64,000 nt of DNA. Source: Pacificimonas aurantium. Its GTDB lineage: Bacteria > Pseudomonadota > Alphaproteobacteria > Sphingomonadales > Sphingomonadaceae. Where the stretch lies: NCBI RefSeq assembly GCF_020092905.1, contig NZ_JAGSGB010000002.1, forward strand, positions 682,001 to 746,000. Reading direction: 5' to 3'. Below the pieces are notes generated by a model. It saw only the letters and a list, made by a program, of their open reading frames with translations, made no database searches and was not told the DNA's origin. Position 1 is the stretch's first letter. Each line of letters opens with the position of its first letter. Of the stretch, positions 38,042 to 49,300 are shown piece after piece. A program made the position numbers and the translations under genes.

Positions 38042-39415
38042 TCAGCTGGTCGACGAACCATCGTAGCGCATCGGTGGAACCCCTTCGGAGTTCGACGTCC
38101 CAAGCAAACGCGAGCGAGCTGAGCAGCTGCAGCGCAAATGGTTCCCGCCTGCATCGCGCGGCACGGCGCTTTGATCGCGTGGGGCGTAGAGATATTCACG
38201 CGTCAGCGGGACCGCGTCCCGCTTGTGCGCAAGCTGGAGCTGGAAAACCATAAGATTGCCATTGCGAAACATCATTTCGCAGGCGGCGAGATAATACTCC
38301 CACATCCGGCAGAAGCGCTCGTCGAAGAGTTCGAGCGCCTTTTCGCGGCGCGATTGAAAGCGCTCGTACCAATGCGCCAGCGTTTCCGCATAGTGCAGCC
38401 TCAGGATCTCGATATCGGTAACCCACAGGCCCATGCGCTCGACGACGGACAGGGTCTCTGACAGCGACGGGATGTAGCCGCCGGGAAAGATGTACTTGTC
38501 GACCCAGGGATCCTTTCCGCCCGGGGGAGCCATTCTCCCGATCGAGTGGACGACGGCGACCCCGTCCGGAGCAAGATGCTCTTCGATGGCTCTGAAAAAG
38601 GACCCGTAGCTGGCGGGACCGACATGTTCGAACATGCCTACCGAGACAATACGATCGAATTCACCCTGAAGGTCGCGGTAGTCGCAGAAATCGAACCGCG
38701 CCTCTTCTGCAAACCCAGCCTCCTCGGCGCGCTGGCGCGCCAGCGTCAGTTGCTCTTGCGAAAGGCTGATGCCTAACACTTCGGCCGCGCCCTGCTTTGC
38801 CAATTCGATCGCGAGGCCGCCCCAGCCACAGCCAATGTCAAGGACGCTCATGCCTTCACCTACCATCAGCTTTTGACCAATATGGGAGCGCTTTGCGGCT
38901 TGAGCGTCCTCTAGCGAGGAACAACCTTCGCAAAAATAGGCACACGAGTATTGCCAGTCTTCGTCGAGGAAGAGTGCATAGAACTCGTTCGAAAGGTCGT
39001 AATGACGCGCGACGTTTCTGGCCGCTTTACGGCGCCGGTTGCCTGTGAGACGGGTGGCTATGCGCGCGAGCGGTGCGCGGAGGCGTTCGATCGGCAATTC
39101 ATCAAGTCCGTCGAGCCCGGAAGTAACAATTGCAAGGAGATCGCGAATGGATCCGCCCTCCACAGTGAGGGACCCATCCATATAGGCCTCGCCGAGCGCA
39201 AGCGAGGGGCGCGAGAGAAGCTTGAACGGCAGCGCAGCGCTATGAAGCTTGATCGCAACCGAGGGCCCTGGTGCACCCGAATCGATGACCAGTCGCGTCG
39301 CGTGAGCACCGATGACTGTAAGTCGACCAGCCTTCACGACGGCGCGCAAGGCCGGCTTCAATGCACGCAAACCAAGTTCGTGACGCGCTGATTTTCCTCG
39401 TTGTCTCTGGGTCAT
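38042..39415 (-). CDS. cfa: Cyclopropane-fatty-acyl-phospholipid synthase family
   Basis: A 457-residue methyltransferase. VLDIGCGWGGLAIELA is motif I, RYDLSNEFYALFLDEDWQYSCAYF and SVGMFEHVG (bicarbonate/lipid residues) are standard for CFA synthases. It methylates double bonds in membrane phospholipids, a stress adaptation. The last 45 residues (after REYLYAPRD) are Arg/Cys/Ser-rich and look unlike the family C-terminus, as if added by frame change near the end. Confidence 0.9.
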   Translation of the reverse strand: MTQRQRGKSARHELGLRALKPALRAVVKAGRLTVIGAHATRLVIDSGAPGPSVAIKLHSAALPFKLLSRPSLALGEAYMDGSLTVEGGSIRDLLAIVTSGLDGLDELPIERLRAPLARIATRLTGNRRRKAARNVARHYDLSNEFYALFLDEDWQYSCAYFCEGCSSLEDAQAAKRSHIGQKLMVGEGMSVLDIGCGWGGLAIELAKQGAAEVLGISLSQEQLTLARQRAEEAGFAEEARFDFCDYRDLQGEFDRIVSVGMFEHVGPASYGSFFRAIEEHLAPDGVAVVHSIGRMAPPGGKDPWVDKYIFPGGYIPSLSETLSVVERMGLWVTDIEILRLHYAETLAHWYERFQSRREKALELFDERFCRMWEYYLAACEMMFRNGNLMVFQLQLAHKRDAVPLTREYLYAPRDQSAVPRDAGGNHLRCSCSARSRLLGTSNSEGVPPMRYDGSSTS

Positions 39416-39604
39416 ACCGCCTCTCAGGTCTTGAATGATTGTGTTCCCAAAGACGAGCGGTCGGTGATCAACTTACACTTCCAAGTCCGGCGTGGGTGGT
39501 TTCGGGCACCATAAGAAAGCCTCTCTGTAAGAACGCGGCCGCCTCTGCGTCTACTTCTTGAAGCGCCGCCAAACGAGGCGCGGCGCTGCGATGGAGGAAT
39601 AACT
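39416..39604. other. Divergent gap before DUF2933 operon
   Basis: A 189-base region between the leftward CFA gene and the rightward DUF2933 operon, probably with two promoters. No clear box is recognised. Confidence 0.4.
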
Positions 39605-39946
39605 ATGCGAAAGGGGACAAGTGGTCCGGATCGGCCATTTTTTGGAACGCGCGCGGGAATAACGGTGATCGTGTTTCTTCTCGCCGCCGGGTTTCTGCTG
39701 CTGTTCGAGCATCAGGCCCATATCCCCGGCGACTATTATCTGCTCGGATTGATCCTGGCGTTTTGCGTGGGCATCCACCTCTTCATGCACGGTGGGCATG
39801 GCGGACACGGCGGGCATGGCCAGGCCGATACACCACCTTCCGGGCACCATGGCGCACATGACCAGACAACCGATAGCGCGTCCAAGAAAACTGCCTCCCG
39901 CTATGCGGCTAATGACCGGCCGGGCAACGAAAGAGGAGTGCGCTGA
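39605..39946 (+). CDS. DUF2933 small membrane protein
   Basis: A 113-residue protein with one or two hydrophobic helices (about 19-35 and 44-61) and a Gly/His-rich tail of GGHGGHGGHGQ and GHHGAHDQ. DUF2933 proteins are short and often occur in metal-resistance operons. The His-rich tail suggests metal binding. It is followed after two bases by the methyltransferase-like gene. Confidence 0.8.
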   Translation: MRKGTSGPDRPFFGTRAGITVIVFLLAAGFLLLFEHQAHIPGDYYLLGLILAFCVGIHLFMHGGHGGHGGHGQADTPPSGHHGAHDQTTDSASKKTASRYAANDRPGNERGVR

Positions 39947-39948
39947 CG

Positions 39949-40602
39949 ATGCACGATTCCGCATACGGACTTTGGATATTGGTCGCCTTCAACTCGGCGA
40001 TCTTCATTCTTTTTGCGTTCAGCTTTTTCAAGCCGAAATCGGGCCGCGATTGGCGCTCCTTTGGGGCGTTCAGCGCCTTTCTCGTGGCGCTTTTCACCGA
40101 GATGTACGGCTTCCCGCTTACCATCTACTTCCTGTCCGGATGGCTGCAGAGCAATTATCCGTCGGTTGACTGGTTCGCGCACGATTCCGGTCATTTGCTC
40201 GAAATGCTGTTTGGCTGGCGCGGCAATCCGCATTTCGGTCCGTTCCACCTCCTCAGTTTTGGATTGATCGGAGGTGGTTTCATCCTTTTGTCGGCCGCGT
40301 GGCGCGTGCTCTATCAGGCACAGAAGGGGGGGGCACTTGCAACCGAAGGACCTTATGCTCGCATCCGCCACCCGCAATATGTCGGTTTCGTCCTCATCAT
40401 GCTGGGCTTTCTGGTTCAGTGGCCGACCATACTTACGCTGGCCATGTTCCCGATCCTCCTCCTCATGTACTGGCGGCTGTCGCTGCGGGAGGAGCGAGAG
40501 GCACTCGCCGAGTTCGGCGAACGCTATCGTCAGTACGCAGCACGCGTTCCCCGGTTTTTCCCGAAGTTTCGCACGCTCGTCTCCGCCAAGCCAGGGAGGT
40601 GA
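39949..40602 (+). CDS. Isoprenylcysteine-methyltransferase-like membrane protein
   Basis: A 217-residue protein with five to six membrane helices and the phospholipid/isoprenylcysteine methyltransferase signature GPYARIRHPQYVGFVLIMLG and a C-terminal EERE...YRQYAARVPRFFP. Family members methylate lipids or use SAM. In bacteria such genes are common in metal-resistance islands with DUF2933; the substrate is unknown. Confidence 0.82.
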   Translation: MHDSAYGLWILVAFNSAIFILFAFSFFKPKSGRDWRSFGAFSAFLVALFTEMYGFPLTIYFLSGWLQSNYPSVDWFAHDSGHLLEMLFGWRGNPHFGPFHLLSFGLIGGGFILLSAAWRVLYQAQKGGALATEGPYARIRHPQYVGFVLIMLGFLVQWPTILTLAMFPILLLMYWRLSLREEREALAEFGERYRQYAARVPRFFPKFRTLVSAKPGR

Positions 40603-40654
40603 CAATAACTTGCTCCATTCCTGCCGGGGCGCGGTTCGCGACTGACCTGACCTA

Positions 40655-41770
40655 ATGAGCGCAGCCGTTACAGTGGTCGGCGCAGGTCCGGCGGGTCTCG
40701 CCGCGGCGATCGTGCTCGCCAAAGGCGGAAGGGATGTCGAGCTTCACGAATGGCACCGCCACGTCGGGGCGCGGTTTCACGGCGATTTCCAGGGCCTTGA
40801 AAACTGGAGCTGCGACGAGGATACGCTGTGCGAACTCCAAAGCTGGGGGATCGATATCAACTTCCTGGCCCATCCAGTCCGGACAGGCACGGGTTTCGAT
40901 GCGCGCGGACGGCGGCACGAGATTTCAGCGCGCCGCCCACTCTATTATCTCGTTGAGCGCGGCGGATCGGTGCAAAGCCTCGAGTATGGGCTCCTCAAGC
41001 AGGCAGAGGCGCTTGGTGTGCGGGTCCATTTCGGGAGTCGCGTTCGCGAAACCGAGGGAGAAACGATCCTCGCCGGGGGACCGCGCAAAGCCGATATTAT
41101 CGCCTCGGGATATGTATTCGAAACCGAGTGTGAAGATGGAGCTTACATTGCCTTCGACGACCGTTTGGCACCGCGAGGCTATGCCTATCTCCTCGTCCAT
41201 CAAGGCCGCGGGACTATCGCAGCGTGTCTTTTTAGCGGCTTCAAACGGCAACAGGAATTTGTCGAGCGAACCTGTGATTTCTTCCGGGAGAAAGTCGGGC
41301 TCGTGATGCGTAACGAACAAGCCTTCGGCGGTTATGGAAATCTGCGACTCCCAAGAAGCGCAGTCCAGGGGCGCCATCCGGTTGCGGGCGAGCATGCTGG
41401 TTTCCAAGATGCCCTTGCGGGGTTTGGTTTACGCTATTCAATCACTTCGGGCGCGCTCGCTGCACAAAGCATCCTCGAAAATCGAAGCTATGAGCAATTG
41501 TGGCGCCGTTTGCTTTTACCGAGAATGAAAGCGGGCATCGTCAATCGTTTTGTCTTCAACAGCATCGGAACGACAGGACGCCATTGGGTGACAGCGAAAC
41601 TGATGCAAGCCAGTACGGGAGAGAGGCTGCACAAGCTGTATGCGGCATCATCTCTCCACGCTATGCTCTTCCCCGCTGCAGAACGTCGCCTGCGCAGGGG
41701 CTTACATGACCCAAGTTGCGACCATCAGGACTGCAATTGCGTGTGGTGCGAACATGGAACGGCGTTCTGA
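40655..41770 (+). CDS. FAD-dependent oxidoreductase with Cys-rich tail
   Basis: A 371-residue protein. The N-terminal VTVVGAGPAGLAAAIVLAKGG is a dinucleotide-binding fold and the middle resembles geranylgeranyl-reductase/halogenase-type FAD proteins. The C-terminal 20 residues have CDHQDCNCVWC, four Cys, unusual for the family and fit to bind a metal or cluster. It is followed within two bases by the YHS-domain gene. Substrate unknown. Confidence 0.75.
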   Translation: MSAAVTVVGAGPAGLAAAIVLAKGGRDVELHEWHRHVGARFHGDFQGLENWSCDEDTLCELQSWGIDINFLAHPVRTGTGFDARGRRHEISARRPLYYLVERGGSVQSLEYGLLKQAEALGVRVHFGSRVRETEGETILAGGPRKADIIASGYVFETECEDGAYIAFDDRLAPRGYAYLLVHQGRGTIAACLFSGFKRQQEFVERTCDFFREKVGLVMRNEQAFGGYGNLRLPRSAVQGRHPVAGEHAGFQDALAGFGLRYSITSGALAAQSILENRSYEQLWRRLLLPRMKAGIVNRFVFNSIGTTGRHWVTAKLMQASTGERLHKLYAASSLHAMLFPAAERRLRRGLHDPSCDHQDCNCVWCEHGTAF

Positions 41771-41772
41771 CG

Positions 41773-41958
41773 ATGCAGGTGACCGATCCAGTATGCCAGC
41801 GTAGCATTCCGCTAGAGACCGTCGAGGCCCACCGCGAATTTTTGGGATGGTCTTATTTCTTCTGCTCGGCTCAGTGCGTGCGGCGCTTCGATCAGCGCCC
41901 CGAGAAATACATTGATCGGCAGCAAGGCGGGCCGCCGGCGCACATTGCGCAGCCCTGA
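41773..41958 (+). CDS. YHS-domain protein
   Basis: A 61-residue protein starting MQVTDPVCQRSIPLETVEA with the YHS features DPVC, FFCSAQCVRRFDQRPEKYI (two Cys), a small metal-binding module of copper-handling proteins and ATPases. The ATG lies two bases after the oxidoreductase stop, so the four genes 39605-41958 form one operon. An earlier in-frame start inside the previous gene is rejected. Confidence 0.85.
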   Translation: MQVTDPVCQRSIPLETVEAHREFLGWSYFFCSAQCVRRFDQRPEKYIDRQQGGPPAHIAQP

Positions 41959-42318
41959 CAGGGCAGAGCCTCTTCGCTTGGAGGCGAATGCGCATCGACC
42001 CTTGCGCGCAGTCTGGTGAGCAAGATGCCCCGCCGGGCCAGAGCCTCCACCGATCGATAATCCCGGTTCGATCTTGGAACGCGAGACCGCACGCGAACCA
42101 ATGGTGCGGGTGTAATTGATCAGTGCCGCTCGCGTCCAAGTATATGTCGGCCTTCCCCGATCGGCCGGCTTTCGAGAAGAAGTCTCGCTGCCCTGCATGA
42201 GGCTGGTGAGACCATGCCGGTGCTTCCTGCGTCTGATGGTCGATGTGCCATAAAATCCATTCGCGGGGGCACCAGGCATGATTGCCTGGGCGAAACGATG
42301 ATGCCGGAGCGTACTGCC
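41959..42318. other. Non-coding gap (360 bases) before the stress protein/glucan synthase operon
   Basis: Starts with hairpins GCCC/GGGC across the YHS stop and GCCTC/GAGGC at 41968-41985, which may end the YHS operon. The rest should hold the promoter of the downstream operon. The leftward reading frames here have no family features and are treated as chance. Confidence 0.5.
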
Positions 42319-43344
42319 ATGTCGACGAATACCCGATCACGTGCCAGCACGGTGCTGAGGTCGCCGGTTGGAGACGAACGCACCCGCTTTTCTAGCCAAG
42401 CGCCGCAAATTCTTGCTTGTCTGGACGAAGACATGAACCGCCTCGAAGTGACACGGCACGCGCGCGCAATCGCGAAAGCTCTCGACCTGCAGCTTGGCTT
42501 TGCCCAGATCGTTGAAACGGCCCCGCATGGGGTTCTTCCTGCCGACCCGATCGAGTGGAACCTGCGCTTCACCGAATGCCGCGACGGCATAGGCGAGCTT
42601 ATTGGGGAGGCAAGCGAGACGGTCTCGGATGTGCTGCCCGTTGTTCTCCCGGGGACCGCCCATGAACGGCTGATAGACTGGGCGGAGGGTCATCGCGGGT
42701 CGGTCCTCGTCCTCGCGCGGCATAGCGGGCGAGGTCCACATTCAGGCCTGGGCACCACCGCCGACCGGCTGCTGAAAAGCGGCGCAGCATCCATGCTTCT
42801 ACTTCCTTCGGGACGCGAAAGGAAATGTTCGGCCGAGTACCGCAGACTTCTGGTGCCGCTTGATGGATCGCCCAATTCCGAGAGCGTGCTGCCGGTTGTC
42901 ACAAGGCTTGCCCAGTCGCTAGAAGCGCAAGTGATCCTGGCGCACATTGTTTCTCCAACCGCCGAGTTGCCCTCACTCGAAACACAGGCCGGTTCCAATA
43001 GGAGCAATACCTCCGCGCGCGCCCGCAACTATCTCGAAACATGGAAGTTGAGGCTCCTGCGGCAAGGCATCGACGCTACCGTGTATTTCGGAACCGACAG
43101 CGAAACGTGCGAGCGGCTCAATCTGATCGCATCCCGCCTCGAAATCGACCTTGTTGTGGTCGCTTCCCATGGCCAGACCAACCTTGCCAGCGCGCCCTAC
43201 GGAAGTGTCGCCGGCGCTCTGGCGAAAAGTGCGCCCTGCCCGACATTCATCGTCCAACCGGACCTTCGGATTCCATTGGCCAAACCGGGCCGCTCTGGCT
43301 TCATGTTCGAGGCCCTCGCTGCGGAAACTGAATTCGCCAGCTGA
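42319..43344 (+). CDS. Universal stress protein, tandem domains
   Basis: A 341-residue protein with a degenerate first USP fold (about 25-165) and a more conserved second fold (RRLLVPLDGSPNSESVLPV, near 176-310, with ASHGQTNLASAPYGSVAGALAKSAPCPTFIV). The second has the ATP-binding GS-VA segment. It is joined to the glucan synthase gene by a one-base TGATG overlap. An earlier start at 42298 is also possible. Confidence 0.82.
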   Translation: MSTNTRSRASTVLRSPVGDERTRFSSQAPQILACLDEDMNRLEVTRHARAIAKALDLQLGFAQIVETAPHGVLPADPIEWNLRFTECRDGIGELIGEASETVSDVLPVVLPGTAHERLIDWAEGHRGSVLVLARHSGRGPHSGLGTTADRLLKSGAASMLLLPSGRERKCSAEYRRLLVPLDGSPNSESVLPVVTRLAQSLEAQVILAHIVSPTAELPSLETQAGSNRSNTSARARNYLETWKLRLLRQGIDATVYFGTDSETCERLNLIASRLEIDLVVVASHGQTNLASAPYGSVAGALAKSAPCPTFIVQPDLRIPLAKPGRSGFMFEALAAETEFAS

Positions 43345-46300
43345 TGTCGGACATTAATAGCGATTTCTCGGCGCTCGATCATGCTGCAATCCAGTTTGCC
43401 GAGGAGGACCGGATATCCCCGCAAGCAGCGCAAGAGATTCCCGCTCGCACGGGAACCGATGCCATCCTCGAGTGGCTGCGTGCGGCTTGCCTGGCATGCG
43501 CCAAGGCTGGGGCCGAAGCCAGCAAGGCGGCGGAATGGTTGCTCGACAATGACTATGTGGTCCAGCGCGCGCTGAGGCAGATCAAACAGGATCTGCCGAC
43601 CGGCTTCTATAGCAAACTGCCAGCCCTCGAGGGTGAAGAAACCATTGGCTTCCCGCGTGCCTTCGTGCTCGCGCACCGTTTTCTCGAACTGAGCCGAATG
43701 CAGGTTTCGGCATCGGCCCTGAGCCGGTTCCTGATCGCTTATCAGCGCACGGCGCCGCTCCGCATCGGAGAACTCTGGGCGTTCCCGGCCATGCTTCGCA
43801 TCGCTTGCGTCGAGATCCTCGTGGAAACCCTGTCGACCCTGCTGTGCGATCAGCTCGACGTGCCCGTCGCGACCACCTCATGGGCAGGCGAGGCGCATGC
43901 ACTGGAAGCAAATGAACGGGTCGCACGCGCGATCGCCAATCTCAGTACCCTTGATGCCATCTCGTGGGAGGATTTGTTCGACGACGTAAGTCCGGTAGAA
44001 CAGATCTTGCGAAACGACCCATCCGGATATTACGGGCAGATGGATTTCGATAGCCGCGATCGCTATCGCCGCGCGGTTGAAGAACTGGCGGAATATGGCG
44101 ATTTATCCGAGACCGATGTCGCACTCGAGGCGATCCAAGCAAGCCGCGCTGCTTTGCCTGACGACCGATCTCATCACGTCGGATTCTGGCTCGCCGGTGA
44201 AGGACGCCGGGCATTCCGGCAACAGACGGGAGCGGTATTCCCGGCTCGGGTTCGGCTTCTGGACTATGCCTTGCGCCATCCTGGCCCGGTCTACTTCGTT
44301 TCGCTCATCGGGCTCCTTGTCTGGGCCCTATTGCTGCCAGCGATATATCTCGACGCCGCTGACGCAGGCGCGACGGGATGGTTCGCCGGCTTGTCCTTGT
44401 CGCTCATTCCCGCCTCGGTTGTCGCGATCACTTTCTTGCATTGGTCGATCACGCGTCTCTTGCCACCGCGAGTTCTTTTCAAACTCGACTTTGGTGACGG
44501 GCTGCCGGAGGACTGCGCTACGCTGATTGCGGTCCCGGTCGTGATCGCCCGCGAGGACGAAGTGCCTTTCCTGATCGAAAAGCTGGAGAACCACTGGCTT
44601 TCGAACGGCGAGCCGATGGTGGACGTAGTGCTCCTGGCCGATCTCGCCGACGCGGCGAGCGAAAGCACTGCCGGGGACAAGCAAATCGAGCAGGCACTAG
44701 AAAGGGAGATTCTCGCGCTCAACACTCGCTATCGCAGCGAGGGAAGCGAGCCGTTTCACCTGCTGATGCGCCCTCGACAGTATTGTGAAGCACAAGGGTG
44801 CTGGCTCGCATGGGAGCGCAAGCGCGGAAAGCTTGAGCAGCTCAATCACATGCTCATCGAAGGCGATGGTGGAGCATTCCATCGACATGTCGGCTCGCGC
44901 GAAATACCCCGCAATATTCGCTTCGTCGTCACTCTCGATGCGGACACCACCTTGCCTACAGGCACTGTGCGAAAGCTCGTCGGCACGCTTGCCCATCCAC
45001 TAAACCAGGCCAAGTTCGATCCGGACACTGGAACGTTGCTTGGAGGCTATACGATCATCCAGCCTCGGGTGGAGATTTCGCCCCAGAGTGGATCGCGAAC
45101 GCTGTTCGCACGGCTCTTTGCCGGCGATACGTCAATCGACATCTACAGCCGGGCTGTCTCGAACGTCTATCAGGACCTGTTTGGCGCGGGAATTTTTGTC
45201 GGTAAGGGCATTTACGACCTTCATGCTTTCCACCGCAGCGTTGCCGGGCGCGTGCCCGAAAATTCCATTCTCAGCCATGACCTCTTCGAAGGTGTCCATG
45301 GCCGGGTTGGTCTGGCCAGCGATATCGTCCTGTTCGAAGGCTTTCCCGGAAACTACCTCGAATATGCGCGGCGCGCGCATCGCTGGATCCGCGGGGACTG
45401 GCAGCTCCTGCCATGGCTGGCAGGCAAGGTGAGGCGATCAGATGGCACAAGATCCCCAAATCCGATCGCCGCCATCGACCGATGGAAAATTATTGACAAT
45501 CTGAGGCGGAGTCTGGTTGCCCCGGCAACGATCTTGCTGGCGATCTCGGGTTGGCTCATCCTGCCGGGACAAGCCTGGTTCTGGAGCCTGCTGGCCTTCT
45601 TCATGCCAGCGGGCCAGGTATTCACCGATCTGGTGACCGGATTGGCGACAGGACGGCGGCGTGGGACATCGCGTAGCCTGGGGCCGCAATTGCGCGATCA
45701 GGCCGGCCGCTGGTTTCTGGCCGTCGTCTATCTGCTCGATGACGCCATATTGTCGGTGCGTGCGATCGCGGTCACGCTCTGGAGGCTTTTTGCAAGCCGG
45801 CGCAACCTCCTCGAATGGACAAGCGCCGCGCACTCCGCCACCGACCTCCGCTCGAACCGAGCGCGAGGTGTCATATGGCGCAAGATGTGGTTGGGACCGA
45901 CTATTTCGGTCGCTCTCGCGGCGCTTCTTGCCGCCATCAAACCTGACGCTTTGGCCGCATCCCTTCCGCTGCTCATTCTTTGGATCGCCGCGCCGGAAAT
46001 CACTTGGGCGATGGCCCGCGAACGCCGCGAAGATGCGGAACCGCTTGCCGAGGATGACCGGCGCTTCCTGCGGGGCCTGGCGAGGCGGACCTGGCTCTTC
46101 TTCGAGACCTTCGCTGGTCCGGAAGACAATTGGCTCCCCCCGGACAACTACCAGGGCGCTCCGCATGCAGAAATCGCGCAGCGCACGTCACCGACGAATA
46201 TCGGCATGTTGATGCTATCGACAGCCGCAGCCTGGGACCTCGGTTACATCGGCCGTTCGGAACTCGCGGCGCGGACGGCGAACCTTTTCGCCACGCTCGA

Positions 46301-49300
46301 TCGCCTGGAACGATATCGAGGACATTTCTACAATTGGTACGACACAAGAACGCTCGCGTCGCTGGAACCTCGATATGTCTCGACGGTGGACAGCGGCAAT
46401 CTCGCGGCGGCCCTGCTCGCCTACGCTGCTTCCTTGCGTGAGGCGCGGCGTGCGGAAGGTATGGAGGAGCAACGCTGGCGCGGCCTGATCGATGTGATCG
46501 ATCTGATCGAACAAGTCGCGCAAAACTCTGAGGATGCAGCGCTTCCTCGTTGGATCACCCAGCTAAGGTCGCGCCTGGAGGGTGTCGAGGAAGACCGTGC
46601 CCACTGGATGGCCGGCCTGCAGGATATCTGCGAGGTATTGATCCCGGAGATGGAGGCAGCGCTTGGTCTGGGCGAGCAGTCCGAAAAGGCAGCGCCGAAC
46701 CATCTGGTCGACATCGAGGTGCTCGTCGATCGGTTGCAGTACCAGATACGTTCGATGTGCCGGGACCTGGGGAACGGCGGTATCCCGGCTGACCAACTGT
46801 CCAGCCTCGCAGACCAAGCAATCGAGATGGCCTATTCAATGGAGTTTGCGCCTCTCTATGACGAGCACCGGCGCCTCCTGCGCATTGGCATCAATGTCAG
46901 TCTGGGACGTCCCGATACACATTATTATGACCTCCTCGCTTCCGAGGCACGGCTAGCGAGCTTTTTCGCCATCGCAAAAGGCGATGTTCCGCCAGAACAC
47001 TGGTTCCATCTGGGCCGCCCGTTACGGCGCGTCGAGGGTGGAGCGATGCTGATCTCCTGGAACGGCTCGATGTTCGAATATCTTATGCCGCGCCTGCTGC
47101 TCAAGCCGGACACCGGCACGCTGCTGGGCGAGAGCGAGCGGATGGTGGTCGACGTCCAGGAGCGCTACGGGCGAGCCCAGAGCGTTCCCTGGGGTATCTC
47201 GGAATCGGCATATTCCGCTCGCGATCCTGAACACCGTTACAGGTATCAAGGGTTCGGCGTTCCCGAACTTGGCTTGAAACGGGGCCTCTCGCGGGACATG
47301 GTTGTCGCGCCTTACGCAACTGCGCTTGCACTGGCAGTTGCACCAAAGAAGGCAGTAGCGAACCTCAGGCTGCTGACACGATCGGGCGGCAGCGGTCGAT
47401 ATGGCCTGGTCGAAGCGCTCGACTTCACGCCTGAGCGGTCCCCGGGCAGCGGTCCCCGGACCGTTAATGCTTATATGGCACACCACCAAGGCATGCTCCT
47501 GTCGGCGATCGTCAATGCGCTGTTCTCAGACCGGTTCGCTAGCCGTTTCGCCGAAGATCCACGAATGCGGCCCACGATGTTGTTGTTGAGCGAACGGGTG
47601 CCACGCGAGATTCCACCAGAAATTGACAGGCTTGCCGACCCTACGATTTCCATGGTTCGGGGAACGCCCGTCACTCTGCCTGCGTCATGGCAACCCAGGC
47701 GCGAAGCATCCGTGCCGCAAATGCTCCTGCTTGGAAACGGGCCTTTATCGACGTGGCTCTCTGATAGCGGTAGCGGCGGACTGCGCTGGCATCACCGGGC
47801 GCTGACACGCTTCGTGGCCGACGCCACTCACGACGCGGACGGTTACTGGATCTACATCGCCGATGAAGACACCGGACGGCTATGGTCGGCGACGCTCGAA
47901 CCAACCGGGTCCGAAGCGGAAGAGTACGAGGTCACATGCCATGCGCACCAGGCAGTAATTCGCCGGCGCGATCAAGGCGTTGTATCGCGTCTCGAGATTG
48001 GCGTTCTTGCCGGAAGCGACATCGAGGTGCGGCGCTTGCGGCTCATCAACGAGAGTTCCCGTCACCGCAAGCTTCGCGTGACGACCTATGCCGAGATCGT
48101 GCTCGGCGAGCCGCTCGAGGACGAGCGGCACCCGGCATTCAGCAAACTGTTTATCAAGAGCGAGCATGTCCCATCGCTTGGTGGTCTGCTGTTCGAGCGC
48201 CGCGCGCGCGCGCCACAGGACACGCCGCCGGTGCTCCTTCATTTTGCGGTCGATGGCGGGGGACCGGTTCGCAATGCCCGCTTCGAAACCGACCGGCGCG
48301 CCTTCATCAGGCGTCATGAAAGCCTGCGCTCCCCAACAGGAGCGACCGAAGCCGTGCAGAACACCCAAGGGTGGACCCTGGACCCGGTCATGGCTCTTCA
48401 ACACCTCATCGACCTGGAGCCGTTCGAGATTAGGGAAATCTGTTTCCTGACAGTCGCAGCCGCGTCGCGCGAAACCGCCGTCGAGCTGGCCGAGCGTCAT
48501 TCGTCTCTCGATTCGATCGAATGGGCGCTCCACGATACGGCAACCGAAAATGCACGCTCCCTGGTTCACATGAACATCGAAGCCGAACACCTGCCCGTCG
48601 TGCAGCAGCTCGCTTCGGCTCTCATCTATCCGCAGAACGCCCCATCGAGCGCGCGGACGATCAAGAACGAGAACAGTCTCGGACAAGCGGATTTGTGGGG
48701 GATGGGCGTGTCCGGCGATTACCCCATCCTTCTGCTGCGGTCTGCCGGTGAGACCACGACCCTGCTGCCCGTCCTCCTCGCCGCCCATCGATTGTGGCGG
48801 CGGCACGGACTAGAGGTGGATCTGGTGATCCTCCAGCTTGCCGGCTCAGCTTACATCGAACCGGTGCTCGACCAGCTCAGGGAGGCGCTGCAACGCGCGA
48901 AGATGGCGGAGCTGCTTGGACGCAAGGGCGGCGTGCATATCGTTTTCGCGGATCAGATCGGTGCGGATCGGGTGCGCCTTCTGGAGAGCACGGCGCGTGT
49001 CACCCTCGACGACGCACGGGGTAGTTTGCAGGAACAGCTGGAAGAAGCGCACGATGTGCCAAACCGCTTGCCGCTGTTTTCTGCAACAAGGGCTGCGCAG
49101 CATCCCTCGATGACATCGCTCGAACGTTCAGCGAACCTTCTCTACGACAATGGTCTGGGTGGGTTCACGGCGGATGGCCGCGAATATGTCATCTTCGTCG
49201 AACCCGGGCAGGCGACGCCTGCTCCGTGGTGCAACATTCTCGCCAACCGTGACTTCGGCGCGCTCGTAAGCGAAGCTGGCGGGGGGTATACTTGGGCAAT

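Noticed and set aside
41702-42340. Leftward 212- and 155-residue reading frames between the YHS and stress protein genes
   Set aside because: They overlap the YHS gene in antisense, lack ribosome sites and family features, and their composition (Arg/Ser/Ala/Pro) is that of a frame-shadow.
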